64,000 nt of DNA from an uncultured Clostridia bacterium. GTDB lineage: Bacteria; Bacillota; Clostridia; Oscillospirales; Acutalibacteraceae. A model generated the notes under the pieces. That model saw nothing but the letters and a program-made list of their open reading frames with translations. It was not told the DNA's origin and did no database searches. The stretch is from assembly GCA_946407065.1 (NCBI GenBank), contig CAMJMQ010000008.1, forward strand, positions 1 to 64,000, written 5' to 3'. The translations under genes and the position numbers were made by a program. Position 1 is the first letter of the stretch, and every line of letters begins with the position of its first letter. Shown here in pieces: positions 1 to 8,637 of the stretch.

Positions 1-7
1 CAATTAA

Positions 8-43
8 AACCCGAAATCCATTTTGCCTGAATTTCGGGTTTTT
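8..43 (+). terminator. Intrinsic terminator of a gene left of the window
   Basis: A perfect 10-bp stem (8-17 with 31-40) and 13-nt loop are followed by a run of T on the plus strand. It would end a rightward gene lying outside the window. The A-rich left flank also gives a T run on the minus strand, so it may act in both directions. Confidence 0.75.
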
Positions 44-53
44 CTACAGTCTG

Positions 54-77
54 AACGGACGGGATGACCCGTCCGTT
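54..77 (-). terminator. Hairpin just downstream of pulA
   Basis: A perfect 10-bp stem (54-63 with 68-77) and ATGA loop lie 5 bp beyond the pullulanase stop codon. It has no T tract on the minus strand. Termination of pulA may therefore depend on this hairpin together with the next one at 8-40, which does have a T-rich tail in that direction. Confidence 0.5.
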
Positions 78-82
78 TGCTG

Positions 83-2131
83 TTATTGTATCATTTTTAA
101 GATTTCTTCATTGATATCCGAGGTGGAGATATCCGATTTTCTTTTTGCGGTGGTAAAGTCGGTACCGTTGATCTTATCGTAGCTCTCTGCGTCTACGATG
201 ATCAAAGCGGATCTCGGCGGAACCAGCATATCCTGTTCAAAGCGATACAACGCCTGATCGGAGGTTTCGTTATCGTTAGCGATGACATACCAGTTCTGCG
301 GCAGCTCATATTGCGACTTGATCTGCGGTACACAGGGCTTGTCGGAATTGTTGATGATCACGCTGAGCATGCGCCATTCATTTTCGGCGTCATTCTTCAA
401 CGTCAGAGAAAGGCTCTGACCGTTATAGACGATGTAACCGTCGTTGACCGCCTTGGTGGTGCAGTCGCGCAGGGGGGAGAACGCCTTGCGGATCTTGATC
501 AGTCCACGGTAATAATCGACCAGCTCACTGTAGCGCAGTGTGCGCGTCCAGTTGATGGAGTTGATCGCGTCGGGGGATTTGTAGGAGTTATGATCGCCCT
601 TCTTCGTTCTTGCGAATTCCTCACCCGCCATCCAGAAGGGGATACCCAGAGAGGATAGGATCAAGGTTGCGGCAAGCTTATTCTGACTGATATATAAGCT
701 GTCGGTGGTATCAAAATCATCACACCAGTTGGACTTGAGAATCTTATCCCACAGAGAAAGGTTATCATGCGCGGATGCGTAGGTGATACACTGTGAAGGC
801 TCGTTTGCCCAGTTGCCGAAGGTCACGGAGGAAGCGCCCATCATACCGGCGATGACATTATAAGCGCTGTGGGTGGAGCCTTGGATAAAGCCCTTGCTGT
901 CATCATCGGAGCCGCCCTTGATACCGTGGCGCATATCGTCATTGAACATGCCGATGCGGGTCGAGAGCTTCTTGGCGTTCGCCTTGTTGGAGCAATCCTC
1001 TCCCGAGATACCGTTCTCACCGTCGTTGGCGGTCCACGGCTCACCGTACATGAGGATGCGCTTATCGATCTGATCGAGCGCCTCACGGATCAGGTTCATG
1101 GTTTCAATATCGTGACACGCCATGAGGTCGAAACGGAAGCCGTCGATGTGATATTCATTTGCCCAGTAGCACAGGGAGTCGATCATGAACTTGCGGAACA
1201 TGGTCTTGTCGCTGGCGGTGACGTTACCGCAGCCGGAGGAGTTGAGGAACTTGCCGTCCTGCATACGGAAGTAATAACCGGGCACGGTCCGTTCAAAGGG
1301 AGAGTGCGCGGTCGAGTAAACATGGTTATAGACAACATCCATGATCACTCCGATGCCTTCGTCATGCAGCGCCTTGACCATTTCCTTGAATTCTCTGATA
1401 CGCACCTCACCGTGATACGGATCGGTGGAGTAAGAGCCCTCGGGGACATTGTAGTTCACGGGATCATAACCCCAGTTGTATTCAACGCCTGTCATCTCGT
1501 TGACGGAACCGAAGTCGAATACGGGGTTGAGCTGAACATGTGTGATGCCCAGCTGTTTTAAATAATTCACGCATGTCGGATAGGAGGTAAAGGGAATATA
1601 GGTGCCCTTTTCCGTGAACGCGAGGAATTTTCCGCGATGCGCTTTGTTGACGCCGGAGGTGTCGGAGGATGAGAAGTCTCGTACGTGAACCTCCCATATG
1701 ATCGCGTCATTCGGCTTTTCGGGCAGAACATGATGATCGTTCTCCCAACCCCAGGGATTGGTTTCCAAAAGATTCACGACCTCGGAGCGCTGAGAGTTCA
1801 CGCCCACCGCCTTGGCGTAGACGTCCTGTGTCTCATGCGTGCCGGATTCGGTTTTGATAACATAGGTATAGTAAATGTGATTCAGATCGCCGTCGATCGT
1901 CGCCGACCATACGCCGGTCACCGCGTCATACAGCATCTGTTTGATGCTCAGCACCTGAGCACCGTCCTCATAAAAAGAACCGGTGGAGTAGAGCTTTAAT
2001 AATACCTGCTCCGCCGAAGGAGCCCATACCTTAAAGGTCGTGCCCTCGGGCGAATAAGTATAGCCTAAATCGTTGCCGTCGTAAGTATTGTAGATTTCAG
2101 ATTTGTTGGAATAAAATGCGGTAGTACCCAC
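83..2131 (-). CDS. pulA: Type I pullulanase (GH13 debranching enzyme)
   Basis: Hydrolyses alpha-1,6 branch points of pullulan, limit dextrins and branched maltooligosaccharides. The 682-aa protein has an N-terminal CBM48-like region (about 20-110) and a GH13 barrel. The family motif YNWGYDP is at 218-224 and DVVYNH at 265-270. The nucleophile is D335 (GFRFD), the acid/base E364 (YGEPW) and the stabilising Asp D456 (SAHDN). There is no signal peptide, so it should act in the cytoplasm on imported oligosaccharides, complementing the secreted amylase at 38.6 kb. The start is GTG at 2131, preceded by a GTGAGG ribosome site 9 nt away. It is monocistronic with its own promoter. Family assignment is secure; exact substrate preference is inferred. 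Confidence 0.95.
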   Translation of the reverse strand: MGTTAFYSNKSEIYNTYDGNDLGYTYSPEGTTFKVWAPSAEQVLLKLYSTGSFYEDGAQVLSIKQMLYDAVTGVWSATIDGDLNHIYYTYVIKTESGTHETQDVYAKAVGVNSQRSEVVNLLETNPWGWENDHHVLPEKPNDAIIWEVHVRDFSSSDTSGVNKAHRGKFLAFTEKGTYIPFTSYPTCVNYLKQLGITHVQLNPVFDFGSVNEMTGVEYNWGYDPVNYNVPEGSYSTDPYHGEVRIREFKEMVKALHDEGIGVIMDVVYNHVYSTAHSPFERTVPGYYFRMQDGKFLNSSGCGNVTASDKTMFRKFMIDSLCYWANEYHIDGFRFDLMACHDIETMNLIREALDQIDKRILMYGEPWTANDGENGISGEDCSNKANAKKLSTRIGMFNDDMRHGIKGGSDDDSKGFIQGSTHSAYNVIAGMMGASSVTFGNWANEPSQCITYASAHDNLSLWDKILKSNWCDDFDTTDSLYISQNKLAATLILSSLGIPFWMAGEEFARTKKGDHNSYKSPDAINSINWTRTLRYSELVDYYRGLIKIRKAFSPLRDCTTKAVNDGYIVYNGQSLSLTLKNDAENEWRMLSVIINNSDKPCVPQIKSQYELPQNWYVIANDNETSDQALYRFEQDMLVPPRSALIIVDAESYDKINGTDFTTAKRKSDISTSDINEEILKMIQ

Positions 2132-2191
2132 TACAAAAACCTCACTTTATAACTTTTTTCATCATTCATATACAGGGATACGTACTTTATC

Positions 2192-2220
2192 ATTTTAACA
2201 TCATCAGCGTTCATTTTCAA
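2192..2220 (-). promoter_or_regulatory. Predicted sigma-A promoter of pulA
   Basis: Reading the minus strand, TTGAAA (2220-2215) and TAAAAT (2197-2192) are separated by 17 bp. The predicted start is about 55 nt upstream of the GTG codon. Confidence 0.6.
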
Positions 2221-2226
2221 CCAAAA

Positions 2227-2239
2227 GTTAAGACTTAAC
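2227..2239. promoter_or_regulatory. Palindrome upstream of pulA, possible operator
   Basis: GTTAAGACTTAAC is a perfect 13-bp palindrome centred on A2233. It lies 6 bp upstream of the predicted pulA -35 element. The position fits an activator or repressor site, but no known consensus is matched. The rest of the 2132-2437 gap holds only the two divergent promoters and AT-rich DNA. Confidence 0.35.
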
Positions 2240-2371
2240 CTCATATCCCATTATTTTTGTTCTATTCAATAAAAATCTTGTCGATAAATTGTTGAATCTG
2301 TCAAAATTGAAATGGAAGATATTTATCCTCTTTCCCATATTTTATGATTGCAGAATCCTGACGTTCCGATA

Positions 2372-2400
2372 TTTACAAAGATGGATGATTATGTTATAAT
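2372..2400 (+). promoter_or_regulatory. Predicted sigma-A promoter of the nusB operon
   Basis: TTTACA (2372-2377), 17 bp, TATAAT (2395-2400). The initiation site would be near 2407, about 30 nt before the nusB ATG. Confidence 0.75.
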
Positions 2401-2437
2401 CAATCTGTATGAAGTAAAGCCGAAACGAGGGGTTTTT

Positions 2438-2875
2438 ATGTGTGAAGAAAACAACGCTATGAATCAAGAGCGCAACAGGATTTCTCGCTATAAAATGCGG
2501 GAACAGGCGTTTATTCTGTGCTTTGAATCGCTTTTCTCCGACGCGGATATCGACGAGCTTGCCGATAACGCCGGTGACGCGCGCGATGAATTCTTGAGTG
2601 ACTATGCGATCGACTGTGTCAAAGGCATTAAAGAGCATCAGGATCAGATCGATGAAAAGATCGCCTCCAATCTGAAATCCGGTTGGAAGATCAACCGCAT
2701 CTCCAAGGTCTCTCTCGCTATCATGCGCGTCGCAATCTATGAGATGCTGTATCTGGATGATATCCCCGTTTCCGTATCGATCAACGAGGCGGTAGAGCTC
2801 TCCAAAAAATATACCGTAGAGGATGATACCGCGTTCATCAACGGCGTACTCGGCGCTGTGGCAAAATCACTATGA
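2438..2875 (+). CDS. nusB: Transcription antitermination factor NusB
   Basis: All-helical NusB protein, which with NusE (S10) forms the antitermination complex used on rRNA operons. The C-terminal half has the family pattern, including the stretch around VSINEAVELSKKY and FINGVLGAVAK. The reading frame stays open upstream to 2348. The ATG at 2438 is chosen because the promoter occupies 2372-2400 and CGAGGGG lies 6 nt before this ATG, giving 145 aa, the normal family length. The stop overlaps the next gene by 4 nt (ATGA), indicating translational coupling in a nusB, TsaD-like, xseA, dnaE operon. Confidence 0.93.
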   Translation: MCEENNAMNQERNRISRYKMREQAFILCFESLFSDADIDELADNAGDARDEFLSDYAIDCVKGIKEHQDQIDEKIASNLKSGWKINRISKVSLAIMRVAIYEMLYLDDIPVSVSINEAVELSKKYTVEDDTAFINGVLGAVAKSL

Positions 2876-3804
2876 GTAAGTACCTCGGTATCGACACCAG
2901 TAATTACACCACTTCGGTGTGCCTGTATGACAGCGGCAACGGTAAGGTGATCTCCAAAAGGAAGCTGCTGCCTGTCAAAAACGGTGAACTCGGACTCAGG
3001 CAGAGTGACGCGGTGTTCCATCATGTACAGCAATTACCGGCACTCTTTGAGGAAACTTTTGGAGATTTCTCCGATCAGATCAAGGCGATCGGCGTTTCCT
3101 ACGCGCCGCGTACCGAAGAAGGCTCCTATATGCCGTGCTTTACCGTCGGTTTGACGGCAGCGAGTATCCTGTCATCTGTTTTAAAAGTACCCGTATATCA
3201 CTTTTCGCACCAACAGGGGCATATCGCGGCGGCGCTGTACAGTGTAGATCGTTTAGATCTTCTGCACCAAAAGCATATCGCGTTCCATGTCAGCGGCGGC
3301 ACGACAGAGGCGCTGTTAGTCAATGGATCGAATGGCTTTGTCACCACAGAGATCGTCGCCAAAACACTCGATCTGAACGCAGGTCAGCTGATCGACCGTG
3401 TCGGCGTGATGCTGGGACTCTCATTTCCGTGCGGCAAAGAGCTCGAAAAGCTCGCCTTGCAATGTGATGAAACCATCAAAGTTCGACCGACGCTCAAAGG
3501 ATTGGATTGTTGCCTGAGCGGTGGTCAGAATATCGCTGAAAAGTATCTTAACGAGGGAAAATCCCCGGCGTATATCGCGCGTTTTACTATGAAATTTATT
3601 TCCTCGGCAATTGCAGAAATGAGTAAAAGGATCCATGAGAAATACGGCGATTTGGAATTTGTCTACGCCGGCGGCGTGATGTCGGATTCCATCATTCGCG
3701 ATGATTTGATCGCGTTGCATGATTGCGTGTTTGCTCTGCCTGAATTCTCAAGCGATAATGCCGCGGGTACGGCGGCACTCGCTTCTGTAAAGGATCGATT
3801 ATGA
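2872..3804 (+). CDS. TsaD/Kae1-family paralogue (O-sialoglycoprotein endopeptidase-like)
   Basis: Member of the ASKHA-fold TsaD/Kae1 superfamily, whose true TsaD makes threonylcarbamoyladenosine on tRNA. Seen here: an N-terminal phosphate-binding LGIDTSNYTTS, the metal-binding HxxxH as H113-QQG-H117, a glycine-rich SGGTTE near 141, and a C-terminal SDNAAGTAAL that supplies the conserved Asp. At 310 aa it is shorter than typical TsaD (about 340). It sits between nusB and xseA instead of with tsaE-tsaB, which are at 57.4 kb. The metal ligands are intact, so it may be enzymatic. It could be the only TsaD of this organism or a divergent paralogue; the latter is more likely because of its location and divergent N-terminus. 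Confidence 0.8.
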   Translation: MSKYLGIDTSNYTTSVCLYDSGNGKVISKRKLLPVKNGELGLRQSDAVFHHVQQLPALFEETFGDFSDQIKAIGVSYAPRTEEGSYMPCFTVGLTAASILSSVLKVPVYHFSHQQGHIAAALYSVDRLDLLHQKHIAFHVSGGTTEALLVNGSNGFVTTEIVAKTLDLNAGQLIDRVGVMLGLSFPCGKELEKLALQCDETIKVRPTLKGLDCCLSGGQNIAEKYLNEGKSPAYIARFTMKFISSAIAEMSKRIHEKYGDLEFVYAGGVMSDSIIRDDLIALHDCVFALPEFSSDNAAGTAALASVKDRL

Positions 3805-5000
3805 TAACACCTACACCAAAAGTTTTTTCCGTTTCACAGCTTAACGCGCGTATCGCCAATTTGATCGCGTCCGATGAGGAACTGCAAATGATCTTCATCG
3901 AAGGAGAGCTGTCGAACGTCAATGTCAATTCAAAAAGCGGTCATATGTACTTTTCGCTCAAGGATAAAACCAGTGTGATCCGTGCCGTTATGTTCTCTTG
4001 GGCAGTGCGTAATCTGCGATTCCGTCCCGAGGACGGGATGAAAGTCATCATGCGGGCGCAGGTCACCGTCTATGAACCGAGCGGTCAGTATCAGCTGCGT
4101 GTCGAGGATATGCAGCCCGACGGCGTCGGCGTACTGGCGATGCAGTTTGAACAGTTAAAAATGAAGCTCGGCGCAGAGGGCCTTTTTGCCGAAGAACATA
4201 AAAAGCCGATTCCCTCGATGCCGAAAACCGTCGGCATCATCACTTCACCCACCGGTGCGGCGATCCGTGACATCATGGACATCATCGGACGGCGATTTCC
4301 GTGTGTCGATCTGGTATTAGCGCCTGTATTGGTACAGGGTGAAGGCGCTCCTGCTCAGCTGATACACGCGATCAATCTGTTCTCACAGAGTAAAGCAGCT
4401 GACGTCGTGATCATCGGCAGAGGCGGCGGTTCCATGGAGGATCTGTGGGCGTTCAACGATGAGGGGCTTGCCAGAGCGATCTACGCCTGTCAAGTGCCTG
4501 TGATCTCTGCTGTCGGACATGAGACCGATACAACGCTCTGTGATTTTGTCAGCGATCTGAGAGCGCCGACACCCTCTGCCGCGGCGGAGCTTGCCGTGCC
4601 GAATCGATATGATCTTCTGGAAAATGTGCAAAATCTGTTCCGACAGGGGATCGCCGCGGTAAATACACAGCTTGAATTAAAGCAGAATGAGATCGAAAAG
4701 CTCTCTCAGATCACGGCGGCTCATTCTCCGCTCGGCGAAGTAGAAAAAGATCTGGAACTGGTCAATTCTTTCGCGGTTCGTGCCGAGAATGCCGCTTCAC
4801 ACTCCATGGATTCCGCGCAAGCTAAGGCTACGGAGCTGTTCACTAAAGTGGAGGCGCTCAATCCCGTGGCGGTATTGAATCGCGGATTCTCGTACATCAC
4901 ACATGACGGAAACAATGTCAGCTCCGTTTCGGATGTCAAAAGCGGAGATCTGCTCGATATCACAGTAAAAGACGGCAATATCACCGCCGAAGTCAGATAG
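3801..5000 (+). CDS. xseA: Exodeoxyribonuclease VII large subunit
   Basis: Catalytic subunit of exonuclease VII, which degrades single-stranded DNA in both directions. The N-terminal OB-fold (about residues 5-105, with SGHMYFSLKD) is followed by the catalytic domain with TSPTGAAIRDI and IIGRGGGSMEDLW, then a short coiled coil and the C-terminal NRGFSYITHDG segment. At 399 aa it is somewhat shorter than the Bacillus protein, mostly in the coiled coil. It overlaps the preceding gene by 4 nt. The small subunit gene xseB, usually next to xseA, is absent: only 8 nt separate it from dnaE. Confidence 0.93.
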   Translation: MITPTPKVFSVSQLNARIANLIASDEELQMIFIEGELSNVNVNSKSGHMYFSLKDKTSVIRAVMFSWAVRNLRFRPEDGMKVIMRAQVTVYEPSGQYQLRVEDMQPDGVGVLAMQFEQLKMKLGAEGLFAEEHKKPIPSMPKTVGIITSPTGAAIRDIMDIIGRRFPCVDLVLAPVLVQGEGAPAQLIHAINLFSQSKAADVVIIGRGGGSMEDLWAFNDEGLARAIYACQVPVISAVGHETDTTLCDFVSDLRAPTPSAAAELAVPNRYDLLENVQNLFRQGIAAVNTQLELKQNEIEKLSQITAAHSPLGEVEKDLELVNSFAVRAENAASHSMDSAQAKATELFTKVEALNPVAVLNRGFSYITHDGNNVSSVSDVKSGDLLDITVKDGNITAEVR

Positions 5001-5008
5001 AGGAAATT

Positions 5009-8000
5009 ATGTCATTTACACACCTGCATGTACACACCGAATACAGTTTATTGGATGGCGCCTGTCGGATCTCCCGCCTGGTAGAACGGGCAAAGGAGCT
5101 CGGACAGGAAGCCCTTGCCATCACTGATCACGGCGTCATGTATGGTGTGATTGATTTTTACAGAGAATGTAAGAAGCAGGGGATACGCCCGATCATCGGC
5201 TGTGAGGTCTATGTCGCGCCGCGTTCCCGATTTGATAAGACCTTTGAACTGGACAGGGAGTATTATCATCTGATCCTGCTGTGTGAGAATCAGACAGGCT
5301 ATCAAAATTTGATGAAGCTGGTGTCTCTTGCGTTCACCGACGGCTTCTATAATAAACCCCGTGTGGATCATGAACTGCTCGAAAAGTATCACGAGGGCTT
5401 GATCTGTCTGTCCGCCTGTATGTCAGGAGAGGTGCCCAAGCGTATCCTTGCCGATGATGATAACGGCGCTTTGGAAAAGGCGCGGTATTATCAACGCGTG
5501 TTCGGTAAGGAGAATTACTTTATCGAATTGCAGAACCACGGGATCAAAGAGCAGGAAAGGCTGAATCTTAAGCTGATCCAAATTGCCCGTACCATCGGCG
5601 CGGGTCTGGTCGTCACCAATGACTGCCACTATATCCGCAAGGAAGACAGCAACCTGCACGATATCCTCCTGTGTATCCAGACCAACAGCACCGTTCAAAA
5701 CAAAAAGATGGGCTTCGAAACCGAGGAATTTTACCTTAAAAGTGAGGAAGAAATGCGCGCCGTATTCGGCGATCTGGACGAAGCCTTTGAGAATACGGTC
5801 AAGATCGCTGAACGCTGTCATGTGGAATTTGAGTTCGGCAAACGTAAGCTGCCCGACTTCAAGACGCCTAACAACGAAGATCATTATGACTATTTTCGCC
5901 GCCTGTGCTATGACGGCTTATATCGTCATTACGGACAAGATCCTGATCAAAGCCTGATCCGACGGCTCGATTATGAGCTGTCCGTGATCCGCAAGATGGG
6001 CTTTGTCGATTACTTTTTGATCGTCAACGATTTTGTACAGTACGCCAAAAGTAAGGATATCCCCGTAGGCCCCGGCAGAGGTTCGGGCGCGGGATCCTTG
6101 TGCGCCTATTGTATCGGCATCACAGGCATCGATCCGATCAAATATGATCTGCTGTTTGAGCGATTCCTCAATCCCGAACGCGTCAGTATGCCCGATTTTG
6201 ATATCGATTTTTGCAAGGACAGACGATCGGAAGTTATCGATTACGTCATCCGCAAATACGGAGAGGATCATGTGGCACAGATTATCGCCTTCGGTACGAT
6301 GCAGGCACGCGGCGCTGTACGCGACGTCGGCAGGGTGTTGGATCTCCCGTACGCCACTGTCGACAAGATCGCCAAGATGATCCCGTTCAGCATCGATATG
6401 ACGCTGGATAAGGCGTTGTCAACGTCCTCTGAACTGCGCCAAAGCTATCATCAGGACGCGACCGTCAAGCAGATCATCGATATTGCGCGTGCGCTCGAAG
6501 GTATGCCGCGCCACATCACCATGCACGCGGCAGGCGTCGTCATCACCGATCAGCCTGTCAGCAACTATGTACCGCTCGCAAAATCCGATGAAGCTGTCAT
6601 CACACAGTTTACGATGACCACGCTTGAGGAACTCGGTCTGCTCAAAATGGACTTTCTCGGTCTGCGCAATCTTACCGTTATTCATGACGCCGAGACCATG
6701 ATCCGCCGCAGTGTACCGCAGTTCAGCATTAACGAGATCGATTACAGCGATAAAGCGGTCTATGATATGATCTCTACCGGCAATACAGACGGTGTGTTCC
6801 AGTTTGAGAGCGGCGGAATGAAGAATGTGCTCGCTCAGCTCAAACCCGAACGATTCGAGGACTTGATCGCCGTTATTTCGTTGTACCGACCCGGTCCGAT
6901 GGATTCCATCCCGACCTATATCCGCAACCGCCATCATCCCAAGCAGATCACCTATAAGCATCCGCTTCTTGAACCAATCCTGAACGTCACCAACGGCTGT
7001 ATCGTTTATCAGGAGCAGGTCATGCAGATCTTCCGCTCACTGGCGGGATATTCCCTCGGTCGTGCGGATATCGTGCGCCGTGCCATGAGCAAGAAGAAGC
7101 ATGACGTTATGGAGCGTGAAAAGCAGATCTTTATCCACGGGCTGGTGGATGATAACGGCAATGTCGAGGTGGAAGGCTGCCTCAGACGCGGGATCGATGA
7201 ACAAACCGCGCTGTCGATCTTCTCTGAGATGGAGAGCTTTGCATCCTACGCGTTCAACAAAAGTCATGCTGCCGCCTATGCCGCTCTGTCCTATCAGACG
7301 GCGTATCTCAAATGTCATTATCCGCGCGAGTACATGGCGGCGCTCTTGTCATCTGTCATTGAAAGTCAGAATAAAACTGCCGTTTATATCGGCGAATGTC
7401 ATAGATTGGGCATCTCTGTTCTGCCGCCGAGCGTCAATGAGAGCGACAGTAAATATACCGTTTCCGCGGGTCACATCCGATTCGGCTTATCCGCAGTCAA
7501 GAATCTCGGATTGGCGTTTATCAACGCGATCATCTCTGAACGCAGGGTCAGACCGTATCAATCCTATTATGATTTTTGCAGACGGCTCAACGGAAAGGGG
7601 CTGAACGCCCGATCTCTCGAAAGCCTCATCAAATGCGGCGCGCTCGATCATCTTGACTGCAACCGTCGCCAGATGCTCTCGGTATCCAAAACCATCCTCG
7701 ATGATCTTGAGTATGAACGCCGTCGGGGCGGGGGAGCGGGGCAGATCTCACTCTTCGACATGGGTGAACAAAGCGGTCAGAATGAGATCGCGATCCCCGC
7801 GTTAGAGGAGTTCCCGCTGATCGAACTGCTGAATATGGAAAAGGACATGGCGGGCATGTACCTCAGCGGGCATCCGATCGACGCATACGCGCCCTTTGCG
7901 AAATCCGTGAACGCCGATAAGATCAGCGATATCATGAATACCGAAGAGGGCAGATATCGTGACCGCTCTAAGGTCAGATTGATCGTGACCGTCAATAAGA

Positions 8001-8506
8001 ATAAAACCCAGCTCACCAAGAGCAATAAGATGATGGCGTTCGCTGACGTTGAAGATCGATACGGTACCTGTGAGATCATCATCTTCCCGAATGTGCTGGA
8101 GGCATCCCGCGACGCGCTCTATGCCGGTGCTGTGATCGATGTCGAGGGCACATTGAGCATGAAGGAAGAGGAGGAGCCGAGGGTCATAGCGGACAAGATC
8201 ACGCTGTTACCCCCTGCCGATGAGCTCTCGGTGACATCTTCCTCACCGAAAAAGGCTCCTTCGAATGTAGTCGATCCGAATCGACCGCAGACCCTATATC
8301 TGAGGATCCCTTCTTTGGATAGTCGGGAATACCGCAAAGCAAAGAATATATTAGAGATCTTCGGCGGTAATACCCGCGTTGTATTTTATCTCAGTGAAAC
8401 AAAGAAACAGCTTTTGGCGCCGCAAAGCCTTTGGACGACGCCGAACCCCACAATGCTGAATGAGCTGGGATTCCAACTCGGTGAAGAAAACGTCATATTG
8501 AAATAG
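5009..8506 (+). CDS. dnaE: DNA polymerase III alpha subunit, DnaE type
   Basis: Family C replicative polymerase, 1165 aa. The N-terminal PHP domain begins HLHVHTEYSLLDGACRI (about residues 5-21). The palm contains GPGRGSGAGS and PDFDIDF with the catalytic aspartates. A helix-hairpin-helix region follows, then an OB-fold near 965-1060 and a short C-terminal tail. There is no internal proofreading exonuclease, unlike PolC at 32.8 kb. The start has AGAGGAAATT immediately upstream and lies 8 nt after xseA. In low-GC Gram-positives such a DnaE works beside PolC, often extending primers before hand-off. That role is family knowledge, not visible here. Confidence 0.95.
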   Translation: MSFTHLHVHTEYSLLDGACRISRLVERAKELGQEALAITDHGVMYGVIDFYRECKKQGIRPIIGCEVYVAPRSRFDKTFELDREYYHLILLCENQTGYQNLMKLVSLAFTDGFYNKPRVDHELLEKYHEGLICLSACMSGEVPKRILADDDNGALEKARYYQRVFGKENYFIELQNHGIKEQERLNLKLIQIARTIGAGLVVTNDCHYIRKEDSNLHDILLCIQTNSTVQNKKMGFETEEFYLKSEEEMRAVFGDLDEAFENTVKIAERCHVEFEFGKRKLPDFKTPNNEDHYDYFRRLCYDGLYRHYGQDPDQSLIRRLDYELSVIRKMGFVDYFLIVNDFVQYAKSKDIPVGPGRGSGAGSLCAYCIGITGIDPIKYDLLFERFLNPERVSMPDFDIDFCKDRRSEVIDYVIRKYGEDHVAQIIAFGTMQARGAVRDVGRVLDLPYATVDKIAKMIPFSIDMTLDKALSTSSELRQSYHQDATVKQIIDIARALEGMPRHITMHAAGVVITDQPVSNYVPLAKSDEAVITQFTMTTLEELGLLKMDFLGLRNLTVIHDAETMIRRSVPQFSINEIDYSDKAVYDMISTGNTDGVFQFESGGMKNVLAQLKPERFEDLIAVISLYRPGPMDSIPTYIRNRHHPKQITYKHPLLEPILNVTNGCIVYQEQVMQIFRSLAGYSLGRADIVRRAMSKKKHDVMEREKQIFIHGLVDDNGNVEVEGCLRRGIDEQTALSIFSEMESFASYAFNKSHAAAYAALSYQTAYLKCHYPREYMAALLSSVIESQNKTAVYIGECHRLGISVLPPSVNESDSKYTVSAGHIRFGLSAVKNLGLAFINAIISERRVRPYQSYYDFCRRLNGKGLNARSLESLIKCGALDHLDCNRRQMLSVSKTILDDLEYERRRGGGAGQISLFDMGEQSGQNEIAIPALEEFPLIELLNMEKDMAGMYLSGHPIDAYAPFAKSVNADKISDIMNTEEGRYRDRSKVRLIVTVNKNKTQLTKSNKMMAFADVEDRYGTCEIIIFPNVLEASRDALYAGAVIDVEGTLSMKEEEEPRVIADKITLLPPADELSVTSSSPKKAPSNVVDPNRPQTLYLRIPSLDSREYRKAKNILEIFGGNTRVVFYLSETKKQLLAPQSLWTTPNPTMLNELGFQLGEENVILK

Positions 8507-8509
8507 GAT

Positions 8510-8555
8510 ATCGGGAACGATGGATAGATTTATCACATTGTTCCCGATTTTTTTT
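8510..8555 (+). terminator. Intrinsic terminator of the nusB-dnaE operon
   Basis: A 12-bp stem (8510-8521 with 8537-8548, one G-T pair) is followed by seven T residues, starting 4 bp after the dnaE stop. Confidence 0.9.
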
Positions 8556-8565
8556 ATAGAAATAC

Positions 8566-8595
8566 TTGATTCCGAGTGGTTATTTGTATTATAAT
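8566..8595 (+). promoter_or_regulatory. Predicted sigma-A promoter of pfkA
   Basis: TTGATT (8566-8571), 18 bp, TATAAT (8590-8595), between the dnaE terminator and pfkA. Confidence 0.7.
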
Positions 8596-8637
8596 ATAGT
8601 GTGTATTTAATTCTTTTTCTACAGAGGAGGAACTATT

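Noticed and set aside
869-1561. 230-codon plus-strand frame opposite pulA
   Set aside because: Antisense to the catalytic domain of pullulanase; no ribosome site or domain.
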